Shown here: piece by piece, positions 47,910 to 57,350 of the stretch | Numbering within the stretch: the first letter of the stretch is position 1 | Layout: the number at the start of each line of letters is the position of its first letter | Assembly: GCF_003667705.1 (NCBI RefSeq) | Contig: NZ_CP033019.1 | Coordinates: forward strand, 2,418,001-2,482,000 | Length of the DNA stretch: 64,000 nucleotides | Reading direction: 5' to 3' | Source: Janthinobacterium agaricidamnosum | GTDB lineage: Bacteria; Pseudomonadota; Gammaproteobacteria; Burkholderiales; Burkholderiaceae_D | The notes under the pieces: generated by a model | Database searches by the model: none | What the model saw: only the letters and a program-made list of their open reading frames with translations | Told to the model about the DNA's origin: nothing | Made by a program: the position numbers and the translations under genes

Positions 47910-49217
47910 GTGGCTACCCTAGATGGCACTAACAAGAACAGTAACAGCAGTAACAAGGCAGTCGAACCGGGCATGCGGCGCAAGCAGGCGTCCGTATTAA
48001 TCAGCAGTACCTTCGCATTTACCATCTGCTTTGCAGTCTGGATGATGTTTGCCGTACTGGGCATCCCCATCAAGACCAGCCTGGGCTTGACTGAAACGCA
48101 ATTCGGCCTGCTGGCCGCCATGCCCGTGCTGACGGGCTCCCTCGTGCGCGTGCCGCTGGGCATCTGGACAGACAAATACGGCGGACGCCGCGTCTTCTTC
48201 CTGCTGATGCTGGCCAGCGTGGTGCCGATCTACCTGATTTCCTACGCCACCGCCTACTGGCATTTCCTTGTGCTGGGCATGTTCGTGGGCCTGGCGGGCG
48301 GTTCGTTTTCCGTCGGCACGCCGTACGTGGCGCGCTGGTACGAAAAGGAGCGCCGCGGCCTGGCGATGGGCATTTTCGGCGCCGGTAACTCCGGTTCCGC
48401 GCTGACCAAGTTCGTTGCGCCGGGCATCGTCGCCGCCTTCGGCTGGCAGATGCTGCCCAAGGTGTATGCGGTGGCCATGCTGGCCACGGCCATCATCTTC
48501 TGGCTGTTTTCGTACACGGACAAATCGCACCTGGCGCCATCGGGCGAAAGTTTTTCGGCCCAGATGAAGGTGCTGAAGGATCCGCGCGTGTGGCGCTACT
48601 GCCAGTACTACTCGGTGGTGTTCGGCGGCTATGTGGCGCTGGCCCTGTGGATGACGAAGTATTACGTGGCCGAATACGGTTTTGATCTGAAGCACGCGGC
48701 GCTGCTGGCCGCCTGCTTCTCGCTGCCGGGCGGCGTGCTGCGCGCGCTGGGCGGCTGGATCTCCGACAAATACGGTGCGGCGAAAGTCACCTGGGCCGTG
48801 ATGTGGGTGTGCTGGGTGTGCTTCTTCCTGCTGTCGTATCCGCAAACGCAGATGGTGATCGAGACCGTCACGGGGCCGCTGGCCTTCCATATCGGCCTGT
48901 CGCCGCTGTGGTTCACCGTGCTGCTGTTCATCGTCGGCATCGCCATGGCTGTCGGCAAGGCGTCCGTCTTCAAGTTCATCGGCGATGATTTTTCCGACAA
49001 CATCGGTGCCGTCTCGGGCGTGGTGGGTCTGGCCGGCGGCCTGGGCGGCTTCATCCTGCCCGTGATGTTCGGCGCCCTGGTGGACTTCACGGGCGTGCGT
49101 TCGAGCTCCTTCATGCTCCTGTACGGCACCGTCTGCGTTTCCCTCGTCTGGATGCATTTCTCGTTCAAGCCGCTGCGTGCGGCACCAACTACTCAACCTG
49201 CAGGAGTTAAAGCATGA
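47910..49217 (+). CDS. narK: Nitrate/H+ symporter, NarK1 type
   Basis: A 435-residue major facilitator read from a GTG at 47910 with GGAGAA upstream; the ATG at 47889 would place the ribosome-binding site inside the gene. It has about 12 helices. The nitrate signature GxxxGxGNSGSA-like block GIFGAGNSGSALTKF and GVVGLAGGLGGFILP are the nitrate porter motifs. The short type without a long central loop fits NarK1, the proton-driven nitrate importer of NarK1-NarK2 pairs. Its end overlaps narK2 by four bases. Confidence 0.9.
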   Translation: MATLDGTNKNSNSSNKAVEPGMRRKQASVLISSTFAFTICFAVWMMFAVLGIPIKTSLGLTETQFGLLAAMPVLTGSLVRVPLGIWTDKYGGRRVFFLLMLASVVPIYLISYATAYWHFLVLGMFVGLAGGSFSVGTPYVARWYEKERRGLAMGIFGAGNSGSALTKFVAPGIVAAFGWQMLPKVYAVAMLATAIIFWLFSYTDKSHLAPSGESFSAQMKVLKDPRVWRYCQYYSVVFGGYVALALWMTKYYVAEYGFDLKHAALLAACFSLPGGVLRALGGWISDKYGAAKVTWAVMWVCWVCFFLLSYPQTQMVIETVTGPLAFHIGLSPLWFTVLLFIVGIAMAVGKASVFKFIGDDFSDNIGAVSGVVGLAGGLGGFILPVMFGALVDFTGVRSSSFMLLYGTVCVSLVWMHFSFKPLRAAPTTQPAGVKA

Positions 49218-50611
49218 GCCGCTATATGATCAATACCTGGGAGCCGGAAACCCCGAGCTTCTGGCAAAGCACGGGCAAGGCCACGGCCGCGCGCAATCTG
49301 TGGATCTCGATTCCCGCGCTGCTGCTGGCGTTTGCCGTGTGGATGGTGTGGAGCGTGGTGGTGGTCAACCTGCCCAACATCGGTTTCACCTACAGTAACA
49401 ACCAGCTGTTCTGGCTGACGGCCTTGCCGGGCCTGTCCGGCGCCACCTTGCGCATCTTTTACTCGTTCATGGTGCCAATCTTCGGCGGCCGGCGCTGGAC
49501 GGCCATTTCCACGGGTTCCCTGCTGATTCCCGCCATCGGCATCGGCCTGGCCGTGCAGGACGTGAACACCGGTTATCCGACCATGCTGATCCTGGCGCTG
49601 CTGTGCGGTTTCGGCGGCGGCAATTTCGCCTCGTCGATGGCCAACATCAGCTTTTTCTATCCAAAGGCGAGCAAGGGCTTCGCGCTGGGCATGAATGCGG
49701 GCCTGGGCAACCTGGGCGTGTCGGTGGTGCAGTTCGTCGTGCCGCTGGTGATCACGTTCGCCGTCTTCGGCGCCTGGGGCGGCGATTCGCTCACCTGGGT
49801 CAAGAATGGCGTGAGCAAGGAGATGTGGCTGCAAAACGCGGGCTTCATCTGGGTGCCGTTCATCGCGCTGTCGACTTTACTGGCCTGGTTCGGCATGAAT
49901 GACCTGGCGTCGGCCAAGGCGTCGTTTTCCGAACAGGCCGTGATCTTCAAGCGCAAGCACAACTGGCTCATGTGCTGGCTGTACACGGGCACCTTCGGCT
50001 CCTTCATCGGTTACTCGGCCGCGTTCCCGCTGCTGATCAAGATCCAGTTCCCCGACGTCAACCCGCTCGATTACGCCTTCCTGGGACCGTTGGTCGGCGC
50101 CCTGGCGCGCGTGGCCGGCGGCGTGATTTCCGACAAACTGGGCGGCGCCCGCGTCACCCTGTGGTCGTTCCTCCTGATGATAGGCGCCGTGCTGGGCGTG
50201 CTGTACTTCATGCCGCAAGCGGGCGGAAGTGTGCACACTGCGGGCAGTTTCAACGGCTTCTTCTGGATGTTCATGCTGCTGTTCGCCGGCACGGGTATCG
50301 GCAATGCCTCGACCTTCCGCATGATCCCCGTGATCTTCCTGACGGAGCACCAGCGCGCGGCCGCCGGCAAGGGCAAGGCGGCGCAGGAACAAGCGATCGT
50401 CGACGCCAACAAGGAAGGCGCGGCCGTGCTGGGCTTCACGTCGGCCGTGGCGGCCTACGGCGCCTTCTTCATCCCGAAAAGCTATGGCACGTCGATTGCG
50501 CTGACGGGCAGCCCCGACGCGGCCCTGTGGTGCTTCATCGGCTTTTATGTCAGCTGCATCGCCATCACCTGGTGGTGCTATGCGCGCAAGAATGCGCCGA
50601 TGCCTTGCTAA
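49214..50611 (+). CDS. narK: Nitrate/nitrite antiporter, NarK2 type
   Basis: A 465-residue NarK-type porter with about 12 helices. The first nitrate signature is GGGNFASSMANISFFYPKASKG and GMNAGLGNLGVSVVQ, and a second conserved region occurs near FTSAVAAYGAFFIPKS. It resembles the NarK2 nitrate/nitrite exchanger, which exports nitrite made by NarGHI. The start ATGA overlaps the stop of narK1, so the two are translationally coupled, as in the fused NarK1-NarK2 of Paracoccus. Confidence 0.9.
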   Translation: MSRYMINTWEPETPSFWQSTGKATAARNLWISIPALLLAFAVWMVWSVVVVNLPNIGFTYSNNQLFWLTALPGLSGATLRIFYSFMVPIFGGRRWTAISTGSLLIPAIGIGLAVQDVNTGYPTMLILALLCGFGGGNFASSMANISFFYPKASKGFALGMNAGLGNLGVSVVQFVVPLVITFAVFGAWGGDSLTWVKNGVSKEMWLQNAGFIWVPFIALSTLLAWFGMNDLASAKASFSEQAVIFKRKHNWLMCWLYTGTFGSFIGYSAAFPLLIKIQFPDVNPLDYAFLGPLVGALARVAGGVISDKLGGARVTLWSFLLMIGAVLGVLYFMPQAGGSVHTAGSFNGFFWMFMLLFAGTGIGNASTFRMIPVIFLTEHQRAAAGKGKAAQEQAIVDANKEGAAVLGFTSAVAAYGAFFIPKSYGTSIALTGSPDAALWCFIGFYVSCIAITWWCYARKNAPMPC

Positions 50612-50620
50612 AGTTGGAAT

Positions 50621-50645
50621 GTCTGGCAAGTCGTTCTTGCCAGAC
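50621..50645 (+). other. Intercistronic hairpin between narK2 and the carbonic anhydrase gene
   Basis: GTCTGGCAAG and CTTGCCAGAC form a perfect 10-base stem around TCGTT with no T run. It sits 10 bases after narK2 and may tune mRNA stability or attenuate read-through. Confidence 0.55.
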
Positions 50646-50667
50646 GTTGAGGAAATGAGAGTATGTC

Positions 50668-51360
50668 ATGGAAGAACTGGAAAAATTCGTCAACGGCTTC
50701 AGCCTGTTTCAGCAGCAGTATTTCAGCGAGCCGCAAACCTTGTACGACAGCCTGCGCGACGGGCAGCGGCCCACGACCCTGCTGATCGGCTGCTGCGATT
50801 CGCGGGTCGATCCGATGCTGCTGACGGGCAGCGACCCGGGCGACATGTTCGTCGTGCGCAATATCGCCAACCTGGTGCCGCCGTGCACGCCAGACGCGCC
50901 GCCCGGCGTCAGTTCGGCCATCGAATTCGCCGTCTGCAAGCTCGAAGTGGCCAGGGTCATCGTGCTGGGCCATGCGCGCTGCGGCGGCATCCGCGCGCTG
51001 CTGGAACCGCAGCCGCGCGCGGAAGGGCAGGAAACGGACTTCGTGGGACAGTGGATGCGCATCGCCGAACCGGTGGCGCAGCGCGTGCGGCGTGACCTGG
51101 CGCACCGCTCGTCGGAGGAACAGCACCATGCGTGCGAACTGGCCAGCATCCTGCAGTCGCTGGACAACCTGCTCACCTACCCGTGGCTCAAGCGCCGGGT
51201 GGAGCAGGGCGTATTGAAACTGCATGGCTGGTATTTTGACATCGACAGCGGGGCGCTGATGGCCTATTCGGCGCGCCAGCAGCAGTTTTTGCCGCTTGTC
51301 TGTCCGATAGAGCGGGCGCGCCATCTGCATGAGCGCCCTTGGCCGGATGCGGCCAGGTAA
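50668..51360 (+). CDS. Beta-class carbonic anhydrase
   Basis: A 230-residue beta-carbonic anhydrase. Zinc ligands C43 (in CCDSRVDP, with the D44-R46 dyad), H102 and C105 (GHARCGG) are all present. It interconverts carbon dioxide and bicarbonate in the cytoplasm. It lies between narK2 and narG in the same direction, 57 bases after narK2, so it is probably co-expressed with nitrate uptake. Its role there is not established; it may buffer pH changes linked to proton-coupled nitrate import. Confidence 0.9.
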   Translation: MEELEKFVNGFSLFQQQYFSEPQTLYDSLRDGQRPTTLLIGCCDSRVDPMLLTGSDPGDMFVVRNIANLVPPCTPDAPPGVSSAIEFAVCKLEVARVIVLGHARCGGIRALLEPQPRAEGQETDFVGQWMRIAEPVAQRVRRDLAHRSSEEQHHACELASILQSLDNLLTYPWLKRRVEQGVLKLHGWYFDIDSGALMAYSARQQQFLPLVCPIERARHLHERPWPDAAR

Positions 51361-51384
51361 TCCGAAACGTGCCGCCAACAATGT

Positions 51385-51467
51385 GTCGGATTACGCTACG
51401 CTAATCCGACCTGCATCTGGTAGGTCGGATTAGGCGGGGCTGCCGAGGCCGCAGGCCGTAATCCGAC
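51385..51467. repeat. Pair of GTCGGATTA palindromes (REP-like)
   Basis: Two inverted repeats stand side by side. GTCGGATTA...TAATCCGAC spans 51385-51410 and a second copy with a longer loop spans 51424-51467. Such units are dispersed in many proteobacterial genomes. Here they lie between the convergent carbonic anhydrase and small minus-strand genes and can act as a bidirectional terminator. Confidence 0.75.
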
Positions 51468-51475
51468 AAATTCCC

Positions 51476-51847
51476 TCAGCTAAAACGCAATAAATCCCCG
51501 CTGCGGTCAAACGCCAGCAGGCTGTCGATGCGGCCTTGCTCGATCGCCGTCACCATGGCGCGCAGGGGCGCTTCGCATTCCTGCGCGGCGGGCGGCTGGC
51601 CCTCGCGACCCGCCAGTCCCGCCACGAAGACCACGTCCCAGTGCGTCTGCATCTGTTTCGACTCTTCCTTCAATGTCTCGAAGCTGCCCAGTTCATCGGG
51701 CAGCTTGTCGGCGCACATCACGGGCGTGAGGGACTTGCCCTGGCCGCCAGGCTGGGCCTGCGCCTGGGTAAAGGTGAACAGCAGGCGTTGCGGCTGCTCC
51801 TGGTTGCGGGCGCTGTGCAGCAGGCTGGCGTAATCGGTAATCGACAT
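51476..51847 (-). CDS. Small protein of the family often labelled 'ribonucleotide reductase subunit alpha'
   Basis: A 123-residue protein read from ATG 51847 (MSITDYASLLHSA). The blocks QPQRLLFTFTQA, VMCADKLPDELGSF, WDVVFVAGLAGREGQPP and LRAMVTAIEQGRIDSLLAFDRSGD match a small family that databases often name ribonucleotide reductase subunit alpha. It is far too short for that enzyme and has none of its catalytic cysteines, so the name is not informative. Its function is unknown. It is encoded against the direction of the nar genes. Confidence 0.7.
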   Translation of the reverse strand: MSITDYASLLHSARNQEQPQRLLFTFTQAQAQPGGQGKSLTPVMCADKLPDELGSFETLKEESKQMQTHWDVVFVAGLAGREGQPPAAQECEAPLRAMVTAIEQGRIDSLLAFDRSGDLLRFS

Positions 51848-51907
51848 GGTGCTCTTTCTCTGTGTTGAACGATGACGACAGGTATACCGCAGCACGGTCG
51901 CGGCGCC

Positions 51908-51947
51908 CATAGGCAATAGTGACTATCCGGGTGACTACGTGCCTATG
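51908..51947. promoter_or_regulatory. Nested inverted repeats in the narG upstream region
   Basis: CATAGGCA (51908-51915) and TGCCTATG (51940-51947) are perfect inverted arms, and between them lies the palindrome ATAGTGACTAT (51916-51926). The inner seven bases TGCCTAT match the NarL heptamer TACYYMT at six of seven positions in both arms. It is a candidate regulatory site for narG or for the divergent small gene. Confidence 0.4.
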
Positions 51948-51995
51948 CATTCCTGGTGCCGGAAACCGACTTCTTGCCAATACCGCCGGGCACGG

Positions 51996-52024
51996 CGCGT
52001 CGATAGACTGTTTGTATCGACGCG
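51996..52024. promoter_or_regulatory. Perfect 10-base inverted repeat before narG
   Basis: CGCGTCGATA and TATCGACGCG are separated by nine bases, 67 bases before the narG start. It could be an operator or a leader hairpin; no protein can be assigned. No FNR-type box was found in this intergenic region. Confidence 0.45.
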
Positions 52025-52090
52025 TGGGCCATCCGGCTTGCAGCGTTTTTATGACCTGGCGCCGCTCCGGCGGCGCAATGTGGAGGTAGC

Positions 52091-55000
52091 ATGAGTCACT
52101 TTCTGGACCGTCTTAAATTTTTTAGCAAGCCCGCCGAGCCGTTTTCGAACGGCCATGGCACCGTGGTCGACGAAGACCGCACCTGGGAAAACGCCTACCG
52201 CCAGCGCTGGCAGCACGACAAGATCGTGCGCTCCACGCATGGCGTGAACTGTACCGGCTCGTGCAGCTGGAAGGTGTACGTCAAGAATGGCCTGATCACC
52301 TGGGAAACCCAGCAAACCGATTACCCGCGCACGCGGCCCGACCTGCCCAACCACGAACCGCGCGGCTGCCCGCGCGGCGCCAGCTATTCCTGGTACGTGT
52401 ATTCGGCCCAGCGCGTGAAATACCCGATGGTGCGGGGCCGCCTGATGGAAATGTGGCGCGAAGCGCGCAAGACCATGGACCCCGTCACGGCCTGGGACTG
52501 GATCAGCCAGGACCCCGTGCGCTCGCAGCAATACAAATCCATCCGCGGCCTGGGCGGCTTCGTGCGCGCCACGTGGGAAGAATCGAATGAAATCATCGCC
52601 GCCGCGAACGCGCTGACGATCAAGAAATACGGCCCGGACCGCATCGTCGGCTTCTCGCCGATTCCCGCCATGTCCATGGTCAGCTATGCTTCCGGCACGC
52701 GCTACCTGTCGCTGATCGGCGGCGTGGCCCTGAGCTTCTACGACTGGTATTGCGACTTGCCGCCGGCCAGCCCGCAAGTGTGGGGAGAACAGACGGACGT
52801 GCCGGAATCGGCCGACTGGTACAACTCGACCTATCTGATGGTGTGGGGCTCGAACGTGCCGATGACGCGCACGCCGGACGCCCACTTCTACACGGAAGTG
52901 CGCTACAAAGGCACGAAAACCGTGGCCATCTCGCCCGACTACGGCGAAATGGTGAAGTTCGGCGACATCTGGCTGGCGCCGAAACAGGGCACGGACGCCG
53001 CGCTGGCGCTGGCCATGGGCCACGTCATCCTCAAGGAATTCCACTCGGAAGGCCAGAGCGCCTACTTCCGCGACTATGCGCGCCAGTACACGGACTTCCC
53101 CATGCTGGTGCTGCTCAAGGAGCATAACGGCACCCTGGTGCCCGATTACTTCCTGCGCGCTTCGCACCTGGACAACAACCTCGACGAAACCAACAACCCG
53201 GAATGGAAAACCCTGGTCATCGACGAAACCACGGGCGCCATCACCGCGCCGGCCGGCTCCATCGGCTTCCGCTGGGGCGAGTCGGGCAAGTGGAACCTGG
53301 AACAGAAGGCCGGCGGCAGCGGCGCGCCCATCGTGCCGATGCTCTCCATGATCAACGACAGCGACGCCGTCACGGAAGTGGGTTTTGCCTACTTCGGCGG
53401 CAAGGACGCGTCCGACATGCTGCTGCGCAAGGTGCCGGTGAAAACCATCCGCCTGGCCGACGGCACGACGGGCCTAGTCACCACCGTATTCGACCTGACC
53501 CTGGCCAACTACGGCATCGACCGTGGCCTGGGCGGCGAGAACGTGGCCGAGAGCTATGACGACGACGTGCCGTACACCCCCGCGTGGCAAGAGAAGCACA
53601 CGGGCGTGAAACGCGCCGACGTCATCACCGTGGCGCGCCAGTTCGCAGAAAACGCGGACCAGACGCGCGGCAAGAGCATGGTCATCGTGGGCGCCGGCCT
53701 GAATCACTGGTACCACATGGACATGACCTACCGCGGCATCATCAACATGCTGATGATGTGCGGCTGTATCGGCCAGTCGGGCGGCGGCTGGGCCCATTAC
53801 GTGGGCCAGGAAAAACTGCGTCCGCAAACGGGCTGGACGCCTTTGGCCTTCGCCCAGGACTGGGTGCGCCCGATGCGCCAGATGAACGGCACCTCGTTCT
53901 TCTATGCCCACACGAGCCAGTGGCGCCATGAAAAGCTGGAAACGGGCGACATCGCCTCGCCATCGGCGGCCGGCGGCACGGGCGACCTGACCCTGCTCGA
54001 TTACAACGCCAAGGCCGAGCGCATGGGCTGGCTGCCATCGGCGCCGCAGCTGCAGACCAATCCGCTGGAGGTGGCCAAGGCCGCCAAGGCGGCAGGGCAG
54101 GCGCCGGCCGCGTATGCGCTCGACCAGATCAAGGCGGGCCAGCTGCAGTTCTCGTGCGACGATCCGGACAATCCGGCCAACTTCCCGCGCAATATGTTTG
54201 TCTGGCGCTCGAACATCCTGGGCAGCTCGGGCAAGGGCCACGAGTACTTCCTGAAATACCTGCTGGGCACGCAGAACGGCTTGCTCAGCGACGAAGACGA
54301 CTGCATCACGCCGAAACAGGTGAAAGTGCGCCCGGCCGCCGAAGGCAAGCTCGATCTGCTGGTGGTGCTCGATTTCCGCATGTCGACCACCTGCCTGTAT
54401 GGCGATGTAGTGCTGCCGACGGCCACCTGGTATGAAAAAGACGATCTGAATACGTCGGACATGCATCCGTTCATCCATCCGCTGTCCGAAGCCGTGCAGC
54501 CGCTGTGGCAATCGAAGTCGGACTGGGAAATCTACAAGGGGCTGGCAGAGAAATTCTCGGAAATCGGCGGCGAGCTGCTGGGCACCCAGCAAGACATCAT
54601 CCTCACCCCGCTGATGCACGACACGCCGGGCGAACTGGGCCAGCCCTTCGATCCCAAGGATTGGCGCGCAGGCGAATGCGATGCGATTCCCGGCAAGACC
54701 ATGCCGAACATGACGGTGGTCGAGCGCAATTACCGCGACGTCTACAAGAAGTTCACCTCGATCGGACCGCTGCTGGAAACCATCGGCAATGGCGGCAAGG
54801 GCATTTCCTGGAAAACGGGCCATGAAGTCGAGGTATTGCGGGGCATCAACCGCACGGTGCTGGAAGATGGCGTGTCGAAGGGCCAGCCGCGCCTCGATAC
54901 GGCCATCGATGCAGCCGAAATGATTCTGTCGCTGGCGCCGGAAACGAATGGCCACGTGGCCGTCAAGGCCTGGGCCGCGCTGTCCGCCATCACGGGACGC

Positions 55001-55789
55001 GAGCACACACATCTGGCGCTGCCGCGCGAGCATGACAGCATCCGCTTCCGCGACGTGCAGGCGCAGCCGCGCAAGATCATTTCTTCGCCCACCTGGTCGG
55101 GCCTGGAAAGCGAGGAAGTCAGCTACACGGCCGGCTATACCAACGTGCATGAACTGATTCCATGGCGCACCCTGACGGGCCGTCAGCAGTTCTACCAGGA
55201 TCACCTGTGGATGCGCGACTTCGGCGAGGGACTGTGCGTGTACAAGCCGGCCATCAACACGAAGACGACGGAAGCGCTGCTGGGCACCAAGCCGAACGGC
55301 AACAAGGAGCTGGCGCTGAACTTTTTGACGCCGCACCAGAAATGGGGCATCCACTCCACGTATTCGGACAACCTGCGCATGCTGACCCTGTCGCGCGGCG
55401 GACCGCACGTGTGGCTGTCGGAGACCGACGCGCAAGCTGCCGGCATCGTCGACAACGACTGGATCGAGGTCTTCAACGTGAACGGCAGCCTGACGGCGCG
55501 CGCCATCGTCAGCCAGCGCATCCCGGCCGGCATGACGATGATGTACCACGCCCAGGAAAAGATCATCAACGTGCCCGGCGCGGAGATGACGGGCAAGCGG
55601 GGCGGCATCCATAACTCGGTGACGCGCGCCGTGCCCAAGCCGACGCACATGATCGGCGGCTACGCCCAGCTGGCCTACGGCTTCAATTACTACGGCACGG
55701 TGGGCTCCAACCGCGATGAATTCGTATTGGTGCGCAAGATGAACAAGGTCGACTGGCTCGAAGGCCCGTTGCAGGAAGAAGGAGCATAG
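52091..55789 (+). CDS. narG: Respiratory nitrate reductase alpha subunit
   Basis: A 1232-residue molybdenum bis-MGD subunit that reduces nitrate to nitrite at the cytoplasmic face of the membrane. The N-terminal FS0 cluster ligands are H50, C54, C58 (HGVNCTGSC) and C93 (RGCPRG), one residue offset from E. coli NarG. The segment FYDWYCDLPPASPQVWGEQ near 216-234 carries the conserved aspartate region that binds molybdenum. The dinucleotide domain (about 1060-1190) is complete. Length equals the usual 1230-1250. First gene of narGHJI; narH starts one base after its stop. Confidence 0.97.
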   Translation: MSHFLDRLKFFSKPAEPFSNGHGTVVDEDRTWENAYRQRWQHDKIVRSTHGVNCTGSCSWKVYVKNGLITWETQQTDYPRTRPDLPNHEPRGCPRGASYSWYVYSAQRVKYPMVRGRLMEMWREARKTMDPVTAWDWISQDPVRSQQYKSIRGLGGFVRATWEESNEIIAAANALTIKKYGPDRIVGFSPIPAMSMVSYASGTRYLSLIGGVALSFYDWYCDLPPASPQVWGEQTDVPESADWYNSTYLMVWGSNVPMTRTPDAHFYTEVRYKGTKTVAISPDYGEMVKFGDIWLAPKQGTDAALALAMGHVILKEFHSEGQSAYFRDYARQYTDFPMLVLLKEHNGTLVPDYFLRASHLDNNLDETNNPEWKTLVIDETTGAITAPAGSIGFRWGESGKWNLEQKAGGSGAPIVPMLSMINDSDAVTEVGFAYFGGKDASDMLLRKVPVKTIRLADGTTGLVTTVFDLTLANYGIDRGLGGENVAESYDDDVPYTPAWQEKHTGVKRADVITVARQFAENADQTRGKSMVIVGAGLNHWYHMDMTYRGIINMLMMCGCIGQSGGGWAHYVGQEKLRPQTGWTPLAFAQDWVRPMRQMNGTSFFYAHTSQWRHEKLETGDIASPSAAGGTGDLTLLDYNAKAERMGWLPSAPQLQTNPLEVAKAAKAAGQAPAAYALDQIKAGQLQFSCDDPDNPANFPRNMFVWRSNILGSSGKGHEYFLKYLLGTQNGLLSDEDDCITPKQVKVRPAAEGKLDLLVVLDFRMSTTCLYGDVVLPTATWYEKDDLNTSDMHPFIHPLSEAVQPLWQSKSDWEIYKGLAEKFSEIGGELLGTQQDIILTPLMHDTPGELGQPFDPKDWRAGECDAIPGKTMPNMTVVERNYRDVYKKFTSIGPLLETIGNGGKGISWKTGHEVEVLRGINRTVLEDGVSKGQPRLDTAIDAAEMILSLAPETNGHVAVKAWAALSAITGREHTHLALPREHDSIRFRDVQAQPRKIISSPTWSGLESEEVSYTAGYTNVHELIPWRTLTGRQQFYQDHLWMRDFGEGLCVYKPAINTKTTEALLGTKPNGNKELALNFLTPHQKWGIHSTYSDNLRMLTLSRGGPHVWLSETDAQAAGIVDNDWIEVFNVNGSLTARAIVSQRIPAGMTMMYHAQEKIINVPGAEMTGKRGGIHNSVTRAVPKPTHMIGGYAQLAYGFNYYGTVGSNRDEFVLVRKMNKVDWLEGPLQEEGA

Positions 55790-55790
55790 T

Positions 55791-57341
55791 ATGAAAATCA
55801 GAGCGCAAATCGGCATGGTGCTGAACCTGGACAAGTGCATCGGCTGCCACACCTGTTCCGTCACCTGCAAGAACGTGTGGACCAGCCGCGACGGCGTCGA
55901 GTACGCATGGTTCAACAACGTGGAAACCAAGCCCGGCATCGGCTATCCGAAGCAGTGGGAAAACCAGGACAAGTGGAATGGCGGCTGGCGCCGCACGGAC
56001 TCTGGCAAGATCGAGCCGCGCCAGGGCAGCCGTTTGAAGATCCTGGCCAATATCTTCGCCAATCCGAACCTGCCCGCCATCGACGAGTACTACGAGCCGT
56101 TCACCTACGACTACGAGCACCTGCAAAGCGCGCCGCTGTCGCAGACGCCGCCGACGGCCCGTCCGATCTCCGTGCTGACGGGGAAAAAGATGGAAAAAAT
56201 CGAGTGGGGCCCGAACTGGGAAGATGACTTGGGCGGCGAGTTTGCCCAGCGCAGCAAGGACAAGCTGTTCGACAACATGCAGAAGGAGATGTACGGCACG
56301 TTCGAAAACACCTTCATGATGTATCTGCCGCGTCTGTGCGAGCATTGCCTCAATCCGACGTGCGTGGCGTCTTGCCCGTCCGGCTCCGTGTACAAGCGCG
56401 AAGACGACGGCATCGTGCTGATCGACCAGGACAAGTGCCGCGGCTGGCGCATGTGCATCTCCGGTTGCCCGTACAAGAAGATTTACTACAATTGGTCGTC
56501 CGGCAAGGCGGAGAAGTGCACGTTCTGCTTCCCCCGCATCGAGGCCGGCCAGCCTACCGTGTGCTCGGAAACGTGCGTGGGCCGCATCCGCTACCTGGGC
56601 GTGCTGCTGTACGACGCCGACAAGATCGAGGCTGCCGCCTCCGTGCCGCAGGAGCAGGACCTGTACCAGGCGCAATTGGGCCTGTTCCTCGATCCGCACG
56701 ACCCGGCCATCATCGCCGAGGCGCGCCGCCAGGGCATCCCGGACCTTTGGCTCGATGCTGCCGTCAAGTCGCCCGTCTACAAGATGGCCGTCGAGTGGAA
56801 AGTGGCGTTCCCGCTGCATCCCGAATACCGCACCTTGCCGATGGTGTGGTACGTGCCGCCGCTGTCGCCGATCCAGGCAGCCGCCGAATCTGGCAAGCTG
56901 GGCGTGAACGGCATGCTGCCCGACACCCAAAGCCTGCGCATTCCCGTGCAGTACCTGGCCAATTTGCTGACGGCCGGCGACCAGCCGCCCATCGTCACGG
57001 CGCTGGACCGCATGCTGGCCATGCGTGCCTACATGCGCAGCAAGACGGTCGAGAAGGTGGAGAACCTCACGGTGCTCAAGCAAGTGGGATTGACCCAGGC
57101 GCAGGTGGAGGACATGTACCACATCATGGCCATCGCCAATTACGAAGACCGCTTCGTTATCCCCAGCAGCCACAAGGAAATGGCCGAGGACAGCTTCAAC
57201 GAGAAGGGTTCGTGCGGCTTCAGTTTCGGCAACGGCTGCTCGGACGGCAGCAGCGAACCGACCTTGTTCGGCAAGAAAAAACACGGTTCGGCCATCTTCA
57301 TGCAGATGCCGAAGTCGCGCAAAACGGCGCCTGGCGCCTAA
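55791..57341 (+). CDS. narH: Respiratory nitrate reductase beta subunit
   Basis: A 516-residue iron-sulfur electron-transfer subunit. Four cluster-binding groups are visible: CIGCHTCSVTCKNVW near 16-30, CEHCLNPTCVASCP near 184-197, CRGWRMCISGCP near 216-228, and CTFCFPRIEAG with CSETC near 244-265. The tryptophan in CRGWRMC replaces a cysteine and gives the [3Fe-4S] cluster, as in all NarH proteins. It carries electrons from NarI to NarG. Confidence 0.97.
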   Translation: MKIRAQIGMVLNLDKCIGCHTCSVTCKNVWTSRDGVEYAWFNNVETKPGIGYPKQWENQDKWNGGWRRTDSGKIEPRQGSRLKILANIFANPNLPAIDEYYEPFTYDYEHLQSAPLSQTPPTARPISVLTGKKMEKIEWGPNWEDDLGGEFAQRSKDKLFDNMQKEMYGTFENTFMMYLPRLCEHCLNPTCVASCPSGSVYKREDDGIVLIDQDKCRGWRMCISGCPYKKIYYNWSSGKAEKCTFCFPRIEAGQPTVCSETCVGRIRYLGVLLYDADKIEAAASVPQEQDLYQAQLGLFLDPHDPAIIAEARRQGIPDLWLDAAVKSPVYKMAVEWKVAFPLHPEYRTLPMVWYVPPLSPIQAAAESGKLGVNGMLPDTQSLRIPVQYLANLLTAGDQPPIVTALDRMLAMRAYMRSKTVEKVENLTVLKQVGLTQAQVEDMYHIMAIANYEDRFVIPSSHKEMAEDSFNEKGSCGFSFGNGCSDGSSEPTLFGKKKHGSAIFMQMPKSRKTAPGA

Positions 57342-57350
57342 GGAACCGAT

